Shown here piece after piece: positions 1 to 7,359 of a stretch of 42,594 nt of DNA. The stretch spans positions 1 through 42,594 of the forward strand of contig JACGYV010000014.1 in NCBI GenBank assembly GCA_014116815.1, in the 5' to 3' direction. This DNA comes from Holosporaceae bacterium 'Namur' (GTDB lineage: Bacteria > Pseudomonadota > Alphaproteobacteria > Rickettsiales > Midichloriaceae). Numbering within the stretch: the stretch's first letter is position 1; every line of letters starts with the position of its first letter. The position numbers were made by a program, and so were the translations under genes. Under the pieces are notes generated by a model, which was given only the letters and a program-made list of their open reading frames with translations, made no database searches and was not told the origin of the DNA.

Positions 1-127
1 CGTAACTTACAAAATTTCCGAAAAACTTCGTTATCGCCGCCGTTAAACTCGTCTTCCCATGGTCAACGTGCCCTATCGTACCTATGTTAACGTGCGGCTT
101 ATTCCTTTCATACTTCTGTTTGGCCAT
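1..127 (-). CDS. tuf: Elongation factor Tu, N-terminal fragment
   Basis: The reverse strand starts at an ATG at 127 and reads [20 protein letters not shown] followed by [17 protein letters not shown], the N-terminus of EF-Tu. The G1/P-loop GHVDHGKT is intact. EF-Tu is the GTPase that delivers aminoacyl-tRNA to the ribosome. Only 42 codons lie inside the window; the rest runs off the left edge. The stretch after the P-loop (FFGNFVSY) is shorter than in E. coli-type EF-Tu, and I take this as lineage variation. Two tRNA genes lie just upstream on the same strand, the tRNA-Tyr/tRNA-Gly/tuf order common in alphaproteobacteria, so co-transcription is likely. Confidence 0.95.
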   Translation of the reverse strand, partial: MAKQKYERNKPHVNIGTIGHVDHGKTSLTAAITKFFGNFVSY

Positions 128-175
128 CTCCGGTCTCTCCTAAAAAATAAATTTCCTACTATATAAAATCTATAC

Positions 176-249
176 TGGAGCGGGTAGTGGGAATCGAACC
201 CACGCAACCAGCTTGGAAGGCTGGGACTCTACCATTGAGCTACACCCGC
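176..249 (-). tRNA. tRNA-Gly (anticodon TCC)
   Basis: On the reverse strand a full cloverleaf can be read. The acceptor GCGGGTG pairs with TACCCGC, closed by a G-T wobble. The D-arm is TAGCTCAATGGTAGA, the anticodon loop CTTCCAA gives TCC, and the T-arm contains GTTCGATTCC. The discriminator T at 179 is followed by an encoded CCA at 178-176. It sits between tRNA-Tyr and tuf on the same strand. Confidence 0.95.
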
Positions 250-362
250 TTTTTGGCTGAACTTTATCTAGCTCTCATACGAGTGATAGACATACATCCA
301 GATAAATAAAAAGTCAAACGCTTAATTATCTTAACATACGCAAACATAAAAAAGGTTTTAGA

Positions 363-448
363 TGGTGGAGAGAGTAGGATTTGAACCTACGAACGCTCGC
401 GCGGGCAGATTTACAGTCTGCTGCCATTGACCACTCGGCCACCTCTCC
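363..448 (-). tRNA. tRNA-Tyr (anticodon GTA)
   Basis: The reverse strand folds as a class II tRNA. The acceptor GGAGAGG pairs with TCTCTCC. The anticodon loop is CTGTAAA with anticodon GTA. A long variable arm (CCGCGCGAGCG region) and the T-loop GTTCAAATCC are present. Discriminator A is followed by an encoded CCA at 365-363. The 113 bases between it and tRNA-Gly hold nothing else recognisable. Confidence 0.95.
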
Positions 449-514
449 AAAAAGCTTCTAAAAGCGCTCTCTATAAAACCACATTTTTTCATTAATGGCA
501 AGCAGAGATAACAA

Positions 515-1240
515 CTAATAATTAAATTTTTCTCCTAAGTAAACTTTCCGCACCTCGGGATGGTTAACCACATCTACGACCCCGCCCTGCATAAGCACTA
601 TTCCGTCATGAATTATATAAGCTCTGTCAATAATCGATAAAGCTTCACGCACGTTATGATCGGTAATGATCACTCCGATGTTGCGGTCTTTCAAATGCAT
701 AATTAAATCTTTAATTTCTGAAATTGCAATCGGGTCAATCCCTGCTAGCGGCTCATCAAGCAGAATGAATTTCGGCTTTGCCGCTAAGCACCTGGCTATT
801 TCCACCCTTCTTCTTTCCCCCCCCGAAAGAGAGAGAGCAGAAGCATTTCTTAAGTGAGTAATCGAAAACTCGGCAAGTAAGCTTTCAAGAATAGTATATC
901 TATTTTCTTCGATAGGCTCATTGATCTCAAGTACGGCTAAAATATTCTTCTCCACGTCAAGGCCACGGAAAATTGAAGGCTCCTGCGGTAAATAGCCGAC
1001 TCCAAGTCGTGCTCTGCGATAAATAGGAAGATGAGTTATATCAACATCATTTAGAAAGATAGTACCGTAATCAGGCTTAATCAATCCCATAATCATATAA
1101 AAAGTAGTAGTTTTACCTGCGCCGTTCGGACCTAAAAGCCCTACTACCTCCCCGGTATTAACTTCAATGTTTACATCTCTTACAACGCGCCTTCCGGAAT
1201 ATGCTTTACCTAAATTTACCGCCTTTAAAATTTCATTCAT
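515..1240 (-). CDS. lptB: LPS export ABC transporter ATP-binding protein LptB
   Basis: A 241-residue ABC ATPase. Walker A GPNGAGKT is at residues 37-44, the signature LSGGE at 138-142 and Walker B FILLDEP at 158-164, with D-loop AGIDP after it. Length and the N-terminus are typical of LptB, the cytoplasmic ATPase that powers LptFG and extracts lipopolysaccharide from the inner membrane. Its ATG overlaps the TGA of the upstream lptA (ATGA), so the two are translationally coupled. The pairing with lptA separates it from branched-chain amino acid LivF-type ATPases, which it otherwise resembles. Confidence 0.93.
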   Translation of the reverse strand: MNEILKAVNLGKAYSGRRVVRDVNIEVNTGEVVGLLGPNGAGKTTTFYMIMGLIKPDYGTIFLNDVDITHLPIYRRARLGVGYLPQEPSIFRGLDVEKNILAVLEINEPIEENRYTILESLLAEFSITHLRNASALSLSGGERRRVEIARCLAAKPKFILLDEPLAGIDPIAISEIKDLIMHLKDRNIGVIITDHNVREALSIIDRAYIIHDGIVLMQGGVVDVVNHPEVRKVYLGEKFNY

Positions 1241-1767
1241 TTAACTTGCTCCGGGATAATCAATGCTTTAGCTCTCTGCTTGTTCTTACCTACTCCCTTT
1301 ACACCGGAGGTTAAAACTCCCTTACCGTTTAATCTGTTATAGATAAACTTATTACCGGTTAAGATATTTTTTCCCTGAATCAACTGCACATTCTTCTTGA
1401 GGATAAATACTTGATCTTTAGTAATATACTCCCCCTTTTCCCCTTTCGCCTTTTCTTTCGGAGTAGTGATAACAACATTTCCAAACGTTTCAATCCTGGA
1501 AATTTTATTACTGCCGAGTAGCTCTTGGGAATCTGTATTATCAGTTGCAGGTTCAGCATAATAAACAATCATTTTATCCGAATTGATCACCATATCGCCT
1601 TGGATGACTTCAACATTACCGGTGAACACTCCCTTGTTCTCTTTTTGCTCTATTATCAATTCATCGGATTCAATACTTATCGGATCCTGAGAAGCTTGTA
1701 CTATTTCTTTAGCAAAAGCATTCGGAATACTAAAAATAAAAACGAGCATTATAATAAAATTTTTCAT
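1237..1767 (-). CDS. lptA: LPS transport periplasmic protein LptA (OstA-like)
   Basis: About 176 residues. The N-terminus MKNFIIMLVFIFSIPNAFA is a signal peptide cleaved after AFA. It is followed by an OstA-like domain with beta repeats (SIESDELIIEQ, GVFTGNVEVIQGDMVINSDKMIVYY, ILTGNKFIYNRLNGKGVL). LptA forms the periplasmic bridge that carries lipopolysaccharide to LptD. I chose the ATG at 1767; a TTG two codons upstream at 1773 is possible and would overlap the stop of the large oxidoreductase. The gene overlaps lptB by 4 nt. No lptC is adjacent. Confidence 0.85.
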   Translation of the reverse strand: MKNFIIMLVFIFSIPNAFAKEIVQASQDPISIESDELIIEQKENKGVFTGNVEVIQGDMVINSDKMIVYYAEPATDNTDSQELLGSNKISRIETFGNVVITTPKEKAKGEKGEYITKDQVFILKKNVQLIQGKNILTGNKFIYNRLNGKGVLTSGVKGVGKNKQRAKALIIPEQVK

Positions 1768-1769
1768 AT

Positions 1770-4700
1770 TCAAACCACTAGTAATTGTTTAATTAATTTA
1801 GCACATACCTTTTCTTGTAATGAATTTTGATTTAACCGTAAGTTCAGATGGTTAAAATCTACTTCATCAAGCAACTGATCCTGATTGAAACAGCTAAAAA
1901 CATAGTAATCTTTTTGAGTAACGGGATCAACATGCCTTTGCAGGCATTGCGCGCAAATCTCCTTCATCATACATTGCATAGGTGAATTTATCGAACCGAT
2001 CGCAATATGATCGCCTTTTAAAAAGCTTTTTAAGATATTATGCCTAGCATAAGCAACGGCAGCCATCATTTTATCAGAACCGATGACAATAATTCTATCC
2101 ACTTCTTCCAAACTTATTTCAACCGCACCCAAACTTTTTTCCCCATAAGCTTTTATTGCTTGTATGATATTACCGTTGAAAGCTTTATCATTTTTTCTGC
2201 TATAGCTTAATAATCCTTCATCGCAACACCAGACCGTTACATCGGAAGCTTTTTCAATCTCTTCTACTTTATATCTATCCGCCTTTTTTCTATAGCCGGC
2301 AAAATAAAGCACTCTGCACCCTTTTTCTTTCATTGCTTTGCCGATTGAAAATAAAACCGCATTACCTAAACCGCCCCCGACCAGCATAATAGTTTCATTT
2401 TCAGGAATCTCGGTAGGAGTACCGGTCGGCCCCATTAGCACTACATTCTCCCCTTCTTTTAAATAACGGCATAAATTGGATGAACCACCCATCTCAAGCA
2501 CAATGGTTGAAATTAAGCCCTGTTCTTTGTCAACCCATGCCCCCGTAAGAGCCAAACCTTCCATAGCTAAAGAAACACCATCTCTTACAAGCGCATTTGC
2601 CTCATAATTCTGCAAGCGATAAAACTGCCCTGGCTGAAACTCTGCCGAAGCCGATCTTGCTTTAAAAATAATTTCTATTATATTCGGAGCTAACTCTTTT
2701 ACTTCCTTAACCTTAACTATTAAATTATCATCCAGCTTTTTAAAAAACTGTTCTCCCGATAGATCATTCAATGGCTCAAATCTTCTAATAATCTCACTTA
2801 CCACCCTATAGCCCTGCTTAGCACTCGCCATCGCTTTTACCACATTGCCGACATAAGATGGATGTAAGTCCCCGAAAAAGCTGACTGCTTTATTTTTATT
2901 ATTCAGTGAGCTTAAAACATAAGGCTTTTCAGGTTTAGCAATTCTCTCCGGTTGGGTTATATTAAAATTTTCATCAAGCGCAGTAAAATATCTGCCGTCG
3001 AGTTTAAAATGTTCTTCGTCTTCCCCGGCAAGAACCGTATTCGGCTCTGTTCCGACCGCGATTAATATGGTTTTAGCATCCAGCACACCATTACTATGCC
3101 GTAACCCTATACAACACCCCGAATTATCGATTAATATTTCCTCCGGTATTATATTTTCCGCAAATTCTATTCCCTCTTCAAAGGCTTTTTCCGCTTCTTC
3201 GGAATTGAGTCTATAACTCGGTGCTTCTTGTAATGTCTTTCTATAAGCTACTTTGACTCCACCCCACGCGCGCAGTAGTTTGATTCTCTCATCTCCTGCC
3301 GCATCTCTTAACTTTTTTGCATGCTCAATATATTCAAAAGCGACTTCCTTTTCCTCATTATTAAAATTATCAAATATTTCTTCTCCCAATTTTTCATAGC
3401 TTTTAAGAAATTTCTCAACTTGTACTTGGTAATAAGCTAAGCTTTCAGTTGCAGTATCAACTGCTGTTAATCCTCCTCCGATCACAACCACGGGAAGTCT
3501 CACCTGTAAATTAGCAATTGAGTTTGTGCGCTGAGCACCGGTTAACTGTAAAGACATCAGAAAATCCGAAGCGGTTCGCACTCCCTTGGCTAAGGCATTA
3601 GGTATCGGGGGAATATTAGGCTTACCTGCACCGAGAGCAAGAGCGATATGATCAAACCCGAGATTGAATGCAGTTTCATAGGTGATTGTACCGCCGAACC
3701 TAATTCCGCCGTACATCCTGAAATTCTCTCTTCTTTCAAGCAGTAATCTGATTAAAGTAAGATAGTTTTTGTTCCATCTAACGGTTATGCCGTATTCGGC
3801 TACTCCCCCGAACCCTTGCGGCACTCGTTCACTAAGTGAAGAATATAACTCATTAACATCTTTAATCGGCTTAAATTCTATTCTATTGCCATCCAAATCT
3901 ATTCCGGAAACTTCTGCATTTAACGGCTCAATCTTTAACCCGTCAATGCCGGTTACTAGGAATCCCTCATTTAGTAAATAGTGTGCAAGAGTAAACCCCG
4001 CAGGTCCCATCCCGGCAACTAAAACTTTATAATTACCGATTTCCTTAGGTAAGTAATTTTTAAAATGCAAAGGATTCCACCGGGAAAGCAAACTATATAT
4101 CTCAAACCCGTAAGGAAGAGCCAAAACATCATCTAAAGTCTTTGTTTCAATAAGCGGGATATTTACCGGTTCTTGTTTTTGATAAATGCAGGATTTCATG
4201 CAATCATTACAAATCCTGTGTCCCGTTGCAGCAAGAAGCGGATTATCTATCATCGCCGTAGCCAGTGCTCCGATAATTATTCCCTTCGCTTTTAAAGTAT
4301 TCATCTCGGAAATCTTTTCTTCAAGCGGACATCCCGTAAGGTTTACTCCAAGCTCACTAACAGCAAATTTATTAGTCGCTTTATCTTTTATACCGTGAGA
4401 GCAGGAGTCTTTCCCCTGGTTATGACACCATATGCAATAATTAGTATGATCAAGTGCATTAACTAAATTTAGTGCATTATCGGTCAGGTCGAACCCTTCC
4501 CTTTTTCTTACATTTTCCGATCTGTATTTATATACTCCCGCTTCATTTTTCTCAGCTTCTATAAGATGCGATAAAACCAGCTTTTTCGGAGTTTTAAATA
4601 GCACTCCTTCTTTATATATTCTTTTGCCTTCTTCGGAGGTCAAAGCCCATGCGGCATAGATTTTTGCATAATTTAATTTTTCTTCTTCCAGACTCTCTGT

Positions 4701-5129
4701 TGCATCTTGTACAAATTTAGCAAAGGATAATTCATTATATAAGTCTACACCCCATTGCTCTAAGTTAAATTTAGCTTGCTCCAGGTGCGCAATATCAAAT
4801 TCATTAGTATTCTTTGCTACCTTCCTCTGTATAAACTGTCTTTTACACCAAAAAATCGGAGCTAATTCATGGTGTAAATTAGCTAAACTTATTACCTCAT
4901 CTTTTATTTGGAACAACTCGGCTATAAAATCTTCCAGATAAGGAGCCAGGCTAATAATTAGATCGGATTCCTCCTTAGCACTTAAGCTTAGACTACGAGC
5001 CAACATCAGCTGATGATATAACTTATCATCAAAAGCAATAACATACCCCAAAAACCGCTTATCCAAAAGAGGTAGCTTATTTGGAGAGTATAAGTCTTTA
5101 AATTCTAATTTAAAGGAGGGATTAAGCAT
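1770..5129 (-). CDS. Large fused FAD/Fe-S oxidoreductase (GltD-like plus PyrK/ferredoxin-reductase-like)
   Basis: 1119 residues. The N-terminal ~220 residues are not recognised. Cysteine clusters follow near residues 231-245 (CIWCHNQGKDSC) and 300-315 (CNDCMKSC), resembling the Fe-S segment in front of GltD-type proteins. A Rossmann FAD motif VAGMGPAGFTLA lies near 365 and a second dinucleotide motif VVIGGGLTAVDTATES near 545. From about 800 a ferredoxin-reductase-like module follows, with PGQFYRLQNY, the nucleotide site VGGGLGNAVLFSIG near 910, and a C-terminal CMMKEICAQC cluster near 1055 as in PyrK-type subunits. It probably moves electrons between NAD(P)H and an unknown acceptor through flavins and Fe-S centres. 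The substrate cannot be told from sequence. It sits 2 nt after a DUF167 gene and directly before lptA. Confidence 0.75.
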   Translation of the reverse strand: MLNPSFKLEFKDLYSPNKLPLLDKRFLGYVIAFDDKLYHQLMLARSLSLSAKEESDLIISLAPYLEDFIAELFQIKDEVISLANLHHELAPIFWCKRQFIQRKVAKNTNEFDIAHLEQAKFNLEQWGVDLYNELSFAKFVQDATESLEEEKLNYAKIYAAWALTSEEGKRIYKEGVLFKTPKKLVLSHLIEAEKNEAGVYKYRSENVRKREGFDLTDNALNLVNALDHTNYCIWCHNQGKDSCSHGIKDKATNKFAVSELGVNLTGCPLEEKISEMNTLKAKGIIIGALATAMIDNPLLAATGHRICNDCMKSCIYQKQEPVNIPLIETKTLDDVLALPYGFEIYSLLSRWNPLHFKNYLPKEIGNYKVLVAGMGPAGFTLAHYLLNEGFLVTGIDGLKIEPLNAEVSGIDLDGNRIEFKPIKDVNELYSSLSERVPQGFGGVAEYGITVRWNKNYLTLIRLLLERRENFRMYGGIRFGGTITYETAFNLGFDHIALALGAGKPNIPPIPNALAKGVRTASDFLMSLQLTGAQRTNSIANLQVRLPVVVIGGGLTAVDTATESLAYYQVQVEKFLKSYEKLGEEIFDNFNNEEKEVAFEYIEHAKKLRDAAGDERIKLLRAWGGVKVAYRKTLQEAPSYRLNSEEAEKAFEEGIEFAENIIPEEILIDNSGCCIGLRHSNGVLDAKTILIAVGTEPNTVLAGEDEEHFKLDGRYFTALDENFNITQPERIAKPEKPYVLSSLNNKNKAVSFFGDLHPSYVGNVVKAMASAKQGYRVVSEIIRRFEPLNDLSGEQFFKKLDDNLIVKVKEVKELAPNIIEIIFKARSASAEFQPGQFYRLQNYEANALVRDGVSLAMEGLALTGAWVDKEQGLISTIVLEMGGSSNLCRYLKEGENVVLMGPTGTPTEIPENETIMLVGGGLGNAVLFSIGKAMKEKGCRVLYFAGYRKKADRYKVEEIEKASDVTVWCCDEGLLSYSRKNDKAFNGNIIQAIKAYGEKSLGAVEISLEEVDRIIVIGSDKMMAAVAYARHNILKSFLKGDHIAIGSINSPMQCMMKEICAQCLQRHVDPVTQKDYYVFSCFNQDQLLDEVDFNHLNLRLNQNSLQEKVCAKLIKQLLVV

Positions 5130-5131
5130 TT

Positions 5132-5431
5132 TTAAGTAAACAGATTCTTCTGCACCTTTTTTACAATTATTTCATCACTAAAATCAACTATTCTTATTAC
5201 TTTTTGTTTTGAAGCCGCACCTAAAATGATTTCAATATTAGATTTAGCAAGATCAAAATACTTTGAAAGAAGTTTAATTATCGCCTCATTTGCCTCTCCC
5301 CCCTGAGGAGGAGCTTTTACCCTCACTTTCATAGAATACCGGTTATCCATATCCTGCAAGAATTCCAGCACTTCATCATTCCTACTTTGAGGACTAACTT
5401 TGACATTAATTTTTAAAATTTTTTTTGGCAC
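5132..5431 (-). CDS. DUF167/YggU family protein
   Basis: A 99-residue basic protein with the family pattern: a KINVKVSPQSRNDEVLEF start, then MKVRVKAPPQGGEANEAIIKLLSKYF, then SNIEIILGAASKQKVIRI. The biochemical role of DUF167 is unknown. The start codon is GTG at 5431 with no clear Shine-Dalgarno. Its stop is 2 nt from the ATG of the large oxidoreductase. It is divergent from flgI, whose start is only 44 nt away, so the promoters of both gene sets are squeezed into that gap. Confidence 0.85.
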   Translation of the reverse strand: MPKKILKINVKVSPQSRNDEVLEFLQDMDNRYSMKVRVKAPPQGGEANEAIIKLLSKYFDLAKSNIEIILGAASKQKVIRIVDFSDEIIVKKVQKNLFT

Positions 5432-5475
5432 GAATCTTGCTTATAAAATAAGTGGAATAGGGTTTTAATGTTTTT

Positions 5476-6576
5476 ATGATGTTAGCATATTTAAATAGAT
5501 TATTCGAGCAAGCTTTTTTCTTACTTGCAGTATTGATAATAACATTTACTGCTTTTGAAGCTAAAGCTGACTCTCGGATTAAAGATATAGTAAACTTTGA
5601 CGGGATCAGAGAAAACATGCTGATCGGCTATGGGCTGGTAGTCGGGCTTAACGGCACCGGAGATAACTTAAAAAACTCGGTATTCACTCAAAAAGGCTTA
5701 ACTGATTTTTTAGAAAAGCTCGGGGTTAACACTAGGGGTGCAAATTTAAAAACTAAGAATGTCGCAGCTGTTACGGTTACTGCTTCACTTCCGGCTTTTG
5801 CAAGAACGGGCAGCAAAATTTCAATCAATGTAAGCACGATCGGAGATGCAAAAAGTTTAAAAGGCGGGACTTTGATTGCAACACCGTTGGTTGGTGCGGA
5901 CGGTGAAGTTTATGCAGTATCGCAAGGAGCAATAAGCATTGGAAGCCCTGCAACTTTATCGGATACTACCGCTACATTAACTCCTACATCAGGATATATA
6001 ACTAACGGTGCAATTATCGAGCGTGAAATTGATTTCAGACTCGATGACCTCTCCGAAGTAAGGCTTGCGTTGAAAAATGCTGATATTACTACTGCGCGCG
6101 CTATAGCAACCGCAATTAATGCAAACTTGTTTTACGACTATGCACAAGCTTTAGATCCGGGCACGGTGAGAGTAAATATCCCAAGCCAATATAAAGGAAG
6201 AGTTCTATCTTTGCTTGCCGATATTGAAAGCATAACCATACAACCTGATTCCACCGCTAAAATAGTTATAGATGAAGCTACCGGCACGATAGTAATCGGA
6301 GAAAACGTTAAACTTAGCACAGTTGCCATCGCTCAAGGTAATTTGATCGTAAAAGTAAAAGATTCGGAAGAATATGCTTACGAAATCGGGCTTACTAAAG
6401 TTGAACCGCTTCCTTCCGAGCCCGGGAAAGAAATAGCAGTGTTTAGTCAAAATACGAATTTAAGTGATCTGGTTCAGGGATTAAATTCCCTCGGGGTTAT
6501 ACCTAAGGATTTAATCTCTATTTTAAAAACCATTAAACAAGCCGGCGCACTGCAAGCAGATATAGAGGTAAGATAA
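5476..6576 (+). CDS. flgI: Flagellar P-ring protein FlgI
   Basis: 366 residues, the usual FlgI length. A signal peptide runs to about residue 31 (hydrophobic AFFLLAVLIITFTAFEAKA). The mature protein opens with DSRIKDIVNFDGIRENMLIG and YGLVVGLNGTGD, highly characteristic of FlgI, and later contains ATPLVGADGEVYAVSQG and NLSDLVQGLNSLGV. FlgI polymerises in the periplasm around the rod at the peptidoglycan layer. It is the first gene of a tight co-directional flagellar cluster. The L-ring gene flgH and the P-ring chaperone gene flgA are not adjacent. Confidence 0.97.
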   Translation: MMLAYLNRLFEQAFFLLAVLIITFTAFEAKADSRIKDIVNFDGIRENMLIGYGLVVGLNGTGDNLKNSVFTQKGLTDFLEKLGVNTRGANLKTKNVAAVTVTASLPAFARTGSKISINVSTIGDAKSLKGGTLIATPLVGADGEVYAVSQGAISIGSPATLSDTTATLTPTSGYITNGAIIEREIDFRLDDLSEVRLALKNADITTARAIATAINANLFYDYAQALDPGTVRVNIPSQYKGRVLSLLADIESITIQPDSTAKIVIDEATGTIVIGENVKLSTVAIAQGNLIVKVKDSEEYAYEIGLTKVEPLPSEPGKEIAVFSQNTNLSDLVQGLNSLGVIPKDLISILKTIKQAGALQADIEVR

Positions 6577-6577
6577 A

Positions 6578-6898
6578 ATGACTAATATACATAATTTAAT
6601 CAATAGTTTTGCAACTATACAAATTGATCAAGGAAGGGAAAAAAATTTATCAGGTAATTCACCTACTAAAGAAGCTGCACAGGAATTTTCCGCTTATGTC
6701 GTTTCCCATTTATTAAAAGAAGCTTCCCCTCCGGTAAATGATCATATGCTTAACGAAAACAGCCCGGCTCAAGAAATATTTGAAGGCCTACTCACTAACG
6801 AGTATGCAAAGGTGGCGGCAAAACAGGATAGCTTAGGTATTACAAAAATAGTCGAATCATCTTTATTACAAGTTCAAGAACAAAGTTTAGGAGAATAA
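6578..6898 (+). CDS. flgJ: FlgJ-like rod-binding protein, no muramidase domain
   Basis: 106 residues matching only the N-terminal rod-binding domain of FlgJ: AAQEFSAYVVSHLLKEA, then SPAQEIFEGLLTNEYAKVAA and SLGITKIVESSLLQ. The C-terminal peptidoglycan hydrolase of enterobacterial FlgJ is absent, as in many alphaproteobacteria, so another enzyme must open the wall for the rod. It starts 1 nt after the flgI stop, with an AGAGG Shine-Dalgarno inside flgI. Confidence 0.85.
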   Translation: MTNIHNLINSFATIQIDQGREKNLSGNSPTKEAAQEFSAYVVSHLLKEASPPVNDHMLNENSPAQEIFEGLLTNEYAKVAAKQDSLGITKIVESSLLQVQEQSLGE

Positions 6899-6902
6899 GA
6901 AT

Positions 6903-7346
6903 ATGGAAGCTGAAAAAATATTTTTTAATTATGAAATTGTAACTAACGCTTTTAATAAGCTGATAAATCTTATCAAAGATGATGAGCAGCATATAAAGAA
7001 TAACAATATTGATAAGATTAATGATTCTCTAAATGAAAGAACTGATTTAATGAATTTTCTTGCCAGGCAAAAGGAGACTTTAGCTAAGTTATCCGATAAA
7101 CGATCCATCCTTAACGAAGATCAGGTAAAAGTTCTAAACGAGCTTTCTCAAGAGTTAAATTTTTATGCAAACAAGAGCAAGAGAGAAATTTCTAAAGCAA
7201 TGTACGTTAACCAAAAAATCTTAACTATTGTTAGAGGCATTGTAGATAAAGAAGCCCGAAGTGTTAACTATAACCAAAGAGGGGTGAGAAAAAACACCTC
7301 TAAATTCCGTGAGATTCCCCATCTTGCGATTAATAAGAAACTTTAA
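6903..7346 (+). CDS. Probable FlgN-like flagellar export chaperone
   Basis: 147 residues, almost entirely helical and charged, with probable coiled-coil stretches (EIVTNAFNKLINLIKDDEQHIK, INDSLNERTDLMNFLARQ). A basic C-terminus follows. Direct similarity is weak. The call rests on size, helical character and position immediately before flgK and flgL, the clients of FlgN in other bacteria. RBS AGGAG lies 12 nt upstream. It could instead be an unrelated lineage-specific flagellar protein. Confidence 0.5.
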   Translation: MEAEKIFFNYEIVTNAFNKLINLIKDDEQHIKNNNIDKINDSLNERTDLMNFLARQKETLAKLSDKRSILNEDQVKVLNELSQELNFYANKSKREISKAMYVNQKILTIVRGIVDKEARSVNYNQRGVRKNTSKFREIPHLAINKKL

Positions 7347-7352
7347 AGGGGG
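7346..7352 (+). promoter_or_regulatory. Strong ribosome binding site that fixes the flgK start
   Basis: AAGGGGG lies 7 nt before the ATG at 7360. The same frame is open back to 7309, but that would overlap the preceding gene and add residues foreign to FlgK. The site favours 7360. Confidence 0.8.
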
Positions 7353-7359
7353 ATACCAA

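Noticed and set aside
1525..1830. 101-codon plus-strand frame antisense to lptA
   Set aside because: It mirrors the well-supported lptA gene; composition is that of a shadow frame.
5406..5618. 70-codon minus-strand frame across the flgI start
   Set aside because: It lies antisense over the flgI signal peptide and overlaps the DUF167 gene; no RBS and no recognisable protein.
7309..7359. Upstream in-frame ATG extending flgK by 17 codons
   Set aside because: It overlaps the preceding gene, has no RBS, and adds residues foreign to FlgK, while 7360 has an excellent RBS.
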